Part shown: positions 58,361-64,000 of the stretch, piece after piece
How the letters are laid out: every line of letters starts with the position of its first letter
How positions within the stretch are numbered: the first letter of the stretch is position 1
Assembly: GCA_024500155.1 (NCBI GenBank)
Contig: CM044860.1
Coordinates: forward strand, 7,178,501-7,242,500
DNA length: 64,000 nucleotides
DNA from: Chenopodium formosanum
Taxonomy: Eukaryota; Streptophyta; Magnoliopsida; Caryophyllales; Amaranthaceae
Reading direction: 5' to 3'
Translations under genes and position numbers: made by a program
Notes under the pieces: generated by a model
Database searches by the model: none
The model's input: only the letters and a program-made list of their open reading frames with translations
What the model was told of the DNA's origin: nothing

Positions 58361-61300
58361 ATGGCGGTCATTTTCTCTCACTTCCAAACACCTTCTATTA
58401 CCATGAACTTACCAAAAGCTGCTTCTTGCTTTTGCCGCTCCTTATTTTCTCAATCTTCAATTTACAATCATCATCTTCTTTATTACCCAATTCAAAATCC
58501 CATTTTTAATTTCAATTCTGGTTGGCAAAGGGTTCGAACTCGGGTCACAAGTTTATCTGAAACTGGCAGTGTTACTGATGTAATTAGAAGCCCTAATCTT
58601 GTTGCTTTGGAGTATTCTGACCTTAAGCTTCCAATTAATTGCGAGGTTTAATTCTCCCACATTCATTTCTTTCGCATTTTTAACACTTTCCCAGTAATTT
58701 CTAGCTCAATTTTGATTATTTTGTTCATGTTATATGGAACTTGCATTCAAAGATTGGTGCTTGTAATTTTTATATGAGATGGACTTACAATAATTTACGG
58801 CAAGATGGAGGTAGCCCTTTTAAGAGTGGACTCAATACTCTTTTATTGATTTCTTGGTAGCATGAAATTGTTTGTATTGAGTTATTTGATGGAGCAGATT
58901 TTCATGGTTATATTATGTGATGTAGGAGGTGGGTAATATTCGAGTCCGGCAGCATGTTAATCCTCTTAGTACAGCATTATCTGTAAGTGTTGTTCACTAA
59001 TTCACTTCCAAATTATGGTTTTTGGTTTCTTTAGTCGTTCTATTTTCAGGGTTATTGAGAGCATTGAAGTTGATTTTATGTGTTAATGCTGCAATTGATA
59101 GGTACCAGCAGAGGTGCCTGATTGGAATGATGTGTTTAAAGATTCCTCTTTGCCTCTGATGGTGGACATTGGCTGTGGTATTGAATGCATTTCTTCTAAA
59201 TATATTAATGCCTCTCATTGGTTTGATAGTGGTTGAATGAGATATCTTACATCGTTTTTGAGTCAAAAACTCGCAATGTACTTGATCATAGAACCAAATT
59301 GTTTATCATGAGTTCATGCCCTTAGGAAAGATGAAACATCGAAGCAAAGGGAAGATGATGGACTAAAGTCTAAAAAGGAAGAGAAATTGTGAATGAGGGA
59401 AATGGCATAGTATTAACTTAGTATGAGTTATGCACCATTTTTTAACTTTGTGACATGCAGGCTGTTGTCTCCACATCCGTGTTGCAGTTGTATAGTTAAT
59501 GTCAATTTCCATGCAAGCATCAATTTTACCTTCATACTACTTTTATTTTGCCTCTTCTCCCTTCCTAGAATCCTAGGTGCATTAGTTGAAATTCTTATTG
59601 ATGTCATTAAGAATTGTGTGACATTTCAGCCTTCAGATTTCTATCAGAAGAGTTTTCTAGTTATACATGGGCTATTTTCACCTACTTTGACATCTGGCTG
59701 ATGCTACTATGTGTGTAGGGACATGTTGATCATGAATAAGGTGATGATGGAAGAGTTTTAACTGATTATAGTGGATTATAGAGTCAAGCACACTTAGGTG
59801 CAGACGTGCAGTAATCGGGGGGAGAAAATTGTTTCATGAACTTTTTACCCTGGATAACAAGATACCCACATACTTGTCCTGTGTATTTCATTTTTATGAC
59901 AACTATGACTGCTGTTTTTGTTGCTGTGAGGAAATTGTGCTTTAGTGCCTGACATCATAGTAATTTCAGGTAGTGGCAGATTTCTCTTATGGCTAGCCAA
60001 AAGGAACATTGGTTCTAATAATTATTTGGGACTTGAAATACGCAAAAAAGTATGGGATTAGACATCTGGGCTACTTATTTGGACTTTTGTTTTAGCTACA
60101 TCTTATTGAACATAATGGATTTATGGTTACTCTGGGAAATTTCTCTACGTGCAGTTGGTAAAGCGTTCGAATTTTTGGGCAAAAGAACTGAGTCTTTCTA
60201 ATACGTAAGATTCTGAGACTTATATGGAGTATTGATTGTATGAATTGTTCACTGACTAATTATGCTGTACTTATGCTTCAGACATTTCATGTTTGCCAAT
60301 GCTACAATATCTTTCCAGCAGTTGGCATCTTCTTATCCTGGACCACTGGTGTTGGTTTCGATCCTGGTCAGTTCATCTTATCTCAGTATGATTTCCTTAT
60401 GTTATAGCTGCATCGCCTATTAATGTCATTGCATCATTATGTCATAAAAGAGCTTCTTCAGAGTAAACTTGGTCTGTTATTGACCTTATTGGTTGCAGTG
60501 TCCAGATCCTCACTTCAAGAAAAGGCACCATAAGAGAAGGGTTTTGCAGAAGCCACTGGTTGACTCCATTGTGGATAATTTAACATCAGGTGGACAGGTA
60601 AGTTTTATCTAGCATAGCTCATGCAGCATAGGCAATGGTTACCATTTCGTTGTCTATTGCCAATTATCCCAATGACCTAGATACCTGAATCCTGATTGCT
60701 AAGACCATAACCTAATTCGCAATATGTTCAGGGTCACAATCATATAATTATATCTACGTAATGAAAACTTAGGGAAATTTAGTTTTATGGCATCCTTTAT
60801 AACACTATGAAACGATTTTTTGAACATAGTAATTATTTTTATTCAATTTTTAGGATACTTGGAATTGCAAATTGGTAAGGGGGTTGGTGAATTGTTTAAC
60901 GGTTTAACTTTAACCATGGTGGTGACATTTTATACTTCGGTTATATTTTCTATTTATCTCTTGCACTGCTTAGACTTTGCCTTTCTTTGCTACCTACAAG
61001 CCCAAAGTCTGAATCTTCCCACACCATGCCTGTGGCCTGTGGGGGAATCAGATTTCGTGGTGGCAGCGTTGCTGTTATTGCTTTTACCCGTCCTTGAATA
61101 TGTCTTGCTTTTTACCTATACATGATTACATGGTCAGCTTGCACAGCTCCCACTACATCTGGATTGGATCATGTGTGGGCAAGTTTAAAGGCTAGGATAT
61201 TGATCACTTCTTGGATTAGTGAAGTTAGAGGGGATCAATGCATAAAGGGTTAGTATACAATTTTTCTCAAAAGTGGAGAATTTGAAAGCTGATTTTAATC

Positions 61301-62007
61301 TTTGAGAGAACTTTTTGTTGGAGATTGACCCTTCTACAGAAGTACAGATATTTAATTACTGTACTATGGGGGTACTTCTGCTTCTTTGTGGTCCTCAAGC
61401 AGAATTATTTAGATTACATCCTCAGTAGCTATAAAACTTGTGCAATGCACGAGATGAGGGGCAAAAACAGCTACTATAATGCACTCTTTTAAGACCTTAA
61501 AGTGTCATCTTTCTTTAAAATTTCACCTTCTTTTTCCCTCTACCCACGATTTATTTTCTCTTCCTAGAATTTATTTTAAGGTTGGGAAATGGGGTGAATT
61601 TATACTTCTACCTAGGTTATTGTAGATTTCTCCAGCATTCAACATTTGTTTGCTTATTTCAATGCCAATCTGCTAGCTTGCTTTTCAAGTCTCTTTAAAT
61701 GATAATTTCTTAGCTTGATACCATATCACAGCCCAGCTTTATTCAACTGCTTGGTTTCTGATTTTCATGCTTCAATTCGAAACAGGTATTTGTGCAGTCT
61801 GATGTGCATGAAGTGGCAGTTGACATGAGAAATCAGTTTGATATTGTGCCGGATATGCTACACCTTGATGTCATTGACCCTAATTTTGGTTGTGATCCTG
61901 ATGGTTGGCTTCTAAGTAATCCAATGGGGATTAGGACTGAGAGAGAGATTCATGCTGAACTTGAAGGTGCTAAAATGTATAGACGAATGTATCAGAAGAG
62001 AACATAA
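58361..62007 (+). CDS. tRNA (guanine-N7-)-methyltransferase, TrmB family
   Basis: Uses S-adenosylmethionine to make 7-methylguanosine in tRNA, normally at position 46. Eight exons (58361-58645, 58926-58982, 59102-59177, 59970-60049, 60155-60204, 60282-60366, 60499-60597, 61786-62007) give 317 residues with exact frame closure. The first 70 residues are Ser-, Phe- and Arg-rich with few acidic residues, suggesting a plastid or mitochondrial transit peptide; this is the bacterial-type family. SAM motif I is DIGCGSGRF at 136-144, followed by GLEIRKK. The tRNA-binding signature CPDPHFKKRHHKRR starts at 212 and DVHEVAVDMRNQF follows in the last exon. The C-terminus GIRTEREIHAELEGAKMYRR is typical. 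Intron 7 (1.2 kb) has no notable insert. Organelle choice is open. Confidence 0.92.
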
Positions 62008-62145
62008 TATTATCATCGGTTGAAGCCTGCATTATGCTCATTCTTTTAATCTGCATAGATACAGATCACACAGTAGAAGCTTTTCTTTTATTAGGAACTC
62101 CGTTTGCTACTTCTCTGGCTTACATTGCAGTCAGCTTGATTAATA

Positions 62146-62240
62146 CTCCCTCTTTCCCTTAATTTTTTTTGCACCATGGATCCACTTTTTGTGAGAGCTC
62201 TTTGGGGTCAAATAGTGCAAAATATAAGGGATGGAGGGAG
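62146..62240. mobile_element. Short Stowaway-like MITE
   Basis: A 95-bp segment starting CTCCCTCTTTCCCTTAATTT and ending with the near-complement AATATAAGGGATGGAGGGAG. TA precedes it, but the right flank lacks TA, so one target copy is lost. It lies in the TrmB 3' flank. Confidence 0.6.
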
Positions 62241-63130
62241 GTCACAAGCAGAATTTTACGTTTAGTCTGTTTTAGCTCTTTAGGAAGTAAAGCCTGTACA
62301 TGTATAAATGTATTCACTAGTGTATCTGTTACTTTTGGTCTTTTGTTAAAGAAATTTATTTCAATCCTATGCATTTTGAACACCTTTGTCCCACAACTCC
62401 ACAAGCCATGATCTATGAAGATGGCATCCGTGATTTAAATTTTTGGTGAATCCTGCAATGGCTTTGCCACCGTTCTAAGATTTGGATTCCCGACTTCCTG
62501 TTCAATACTAAAGAATATACTGGTGCAGAACACTCATAATCTTCCGGATTTCTGTTTCTTTTTAATACAGAGAACTGTTATATTCTTGGGCACAGTTTAT
62601 GAATCCTCCGAAAACAATTTTAGGAGCTCCTGAATGATCTCTCATGAATTTCTGTACCAATATAACCTACATTGAAAAAGTCCCATAATTTCCCATATGT
62701 AATCCAACTTCATAAATATGTTGCAGGATTCCAATAACAATCCTGATCCCTAACTCAATAACAATGTTTTTATCATTGTCAAATTCTGTGTGTTTAATAA
62801 ATAATCAACAAGAATACAAATATTTTGCACCAAAAATGCCACTTAGCATTTCAAAGCCAAAAAGATACCTACTGGCTACTGATACAATTATGGCAAGTTC
62901 TAAAACTTCTAACAACACAAATGACCAAAAAAAAAAAAAAAAAAAAACAAAGTTCCCTAACTTAAACACGAAATGAGATACACTCATACAAGTCTAATTT
63001 AGGTGTCTTAAATTAAACAATAAGATCCTATAAATATCTAACTATCAAGGCAACAGAATGCAAACAATGTTAAAACTAAAAACAACAAAGCAAAAATTTT
63101 GCTAAAACAAAAAATCTAAAGAACTGTTTT

Positions 63131-64000
63131 TTAGCTACTCTTCTCACCTTCAAGCTTCTTCTTGGCCTTCTGAGCTGCATTTGCTTGTGAATACAAGAAC
63201 GTTCCGAAGATGGCGATGGCGGAACCTAGAGCATTAAGAGGCCTAACAGGGTTCCTGAAGACTAATACAGTTGCCACAATAACAACCACCCTCTTCATAG
63301 TATTGCCCACTGAAAATGTAAGTGGGCTAATCTCATCTAATGCTTGGTAAGATGACTGATTATAGAGGTGATAAAACACCCCAGCTATCAAAACCCAAAC
63401 ATACAATGTCATTGGATTACCAATTGATTCGATCGCTTTGTGATAGCCTTGAACCCATTGAGGTCCCTCGACGAAACAAGCAACCGGAAACAAGTAGAAA
63501 AAAGAGATTATACTAATCCAACCATACATATTCAATCCATCAACCTCTTTAAAACTCTGTAAACTCTTCTTAGAGTAAATATTTCTTAGAACAAAACCTA
63601 CATTGCTAATCAAAGCACCCCACAACCCTTGCAAATTAAAGGACACCTCAGTGACCGCGGCAAGGGAGCACCCAAATACAATGGGGAGGATTGAAAGCCA
63701 TATCGAAACAGGGTACGATTCGCCTAAGAAAGTGGAGAAGATAACAGAGAAAACAGGCTCAGAAGACTTGATCACATGAGTGAATGAAACAGCAACTTTA
63801 GAAAAGGAGACACAAGCAGAGATATGACCAATGGTGTGAAAAAGTGCAGGACCAAGAAGTGCTAAAATGAAGGGTTTGGTGATTTTTGGAGGAGTTTGAA
63901 GCTTAAATGACCAAAGAGATAGCATCCAAATTGAACCCACAAAAAGTTGGAAAGAAGCTAAAAGCCAAGGAAATGGGAAAATGTTCAAAGCTTTTTTGTT
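63131..64000 (-). CDS. GPT: Glucose-6-phosphate/phosphate translocator, 5' end missing
   Basis: The C-terminal 289 residues of a plastid inner-envelope antiporter of the NST/TPT drug-metabolite transporter fold. GPT imports glucose-6-phosphate in exchange for phosphate, feeding starch synthesis and the oxidative pentose phosphate pathway in non-green plastids. The frame is open up to the window edge, where it starts NKKALNIFPFPWLLASFQLF, so the transit peptide and first helix lie beyond 64000. Signature stretches are FHTIGHISACVSFSKVAVSF, SFTHVIKSSEPVFSVIFSTF, SNVGFVLRNIYSKKSLQSF, YNQSSYQALDEISPLTFSVG and NTMKRVVVIVATVLVFRNP. The tail QANAAQKAKKKLEGEKSS is charged and slightly longer than usual. 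The sequence matches GPT better than TPT, PPT or XPT; that distinction is from memory. It is convergent with TrmB. No intron occurs within the visible part. Confidence 0.92.
   Translation of the reverse strand, partial: NKKALNIFPFPWLLASFQLFVGSIWMLSLWSFKLQTPPKITKPFILALLGPALFHTIGHISACVSFSKVAVSFTHVIKSSEPVFSVIFSTFLGESYPVSIWLSILPIVFGCSLAAVTEVSFNLQGLWGALISNVGFVLRNIYSKKSLQSFKEVDGLNMYGWISIISFFYLFPVACFVEGPQWVQGYHKAIESIGNPMTLYVWVLIAGVFYHLYNQSSYQALDEISPLTFSVGNTMKRVVVIVATVLVFRNPVRPLNALGSAIAIFGTFLYSQANAAQKAKKKLEGEKSS

Overview
This 64 kb window is nuclear DNA of a flowering plant, almost certainly a core eudicot. It holds widely spaced genes with many GT-AG introns, AT-rich intergenic DNA and many small transposons. 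The protein set is plant-specific in part: isochorismate synthase, plastid glucose-6-phosphate/phosphate translocator, plant cytosolic sulfotransferases and a tapetum-type bHLH factor. A Caryophyllales plant such as a chenopod or amaranth is a guess I cannot prove from sequence alone. There are no operons, CRISPR arrays or prokaryotic features, and I found no undescribed multi-gene system. The less ordinary content is the mobile-element layer and a few local rearrangements.

Layout. 1-2246: degenerate repeats (tRNA-derived SINE, CACTA-like transposon end). 2247-11537 (+): SEC23, 12 exons, with a nested transposon cluster in intron 2 and a complete hAT-type MITE in intron 4. 12989-17972 (-): the U5 snRNP GTPase (Snu114/EFTUD2/CLO family), 11 exons, convergent with SEC23. 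20268-22815 (+): a small secreted Cys-rich protein of unknown function. 24527-26550 (-): bHLH factor of the bHLH10/89/91 type. 26551-33895: a long intergenic stretch with several MITEs and an intact 290-bp TRIM retrotransposon. 33896-41797 (-): isochorismate synthase, 14 exons. 43282-44291 and 47793-48863 (+): two tandem sulfotransferase genes, the first broken by a one-base frameshift. 49556-51583 (-): an 83-aa prefoldin-like protein resembling the animal PAQosome subunit ASDURF, with a 70-bp tandem duplication across a splice donor. 51743-52829: a Tourist-like element with (TCTGC)n arms and a Stowaway MITE nested inside it. 54654-57060 (-): EF-hand protein with hydrophobic C-terminal segments. 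58361-62007 (+): organelle-type tRNA (guanine-N7) methyltransferase (TrmB family). 63131-64000 (-): glucose-6-phosphate/phosphate translocator, cut by the window edge.

The genes do not form one pathway. SEC23 serves ER export, the U5 GTPase splicing, ICS makes isochorismate for salicylate and phylloquinone, GPT moves sugar phosphate into plastids, and TrmB modifies tRNA. Exon boundaries were read by eye, using GT-AG sites, reading-frame continuity between exons and remembered family sequence. Frame closes exactly for every gene model except the sulfotransferase pseudogene.
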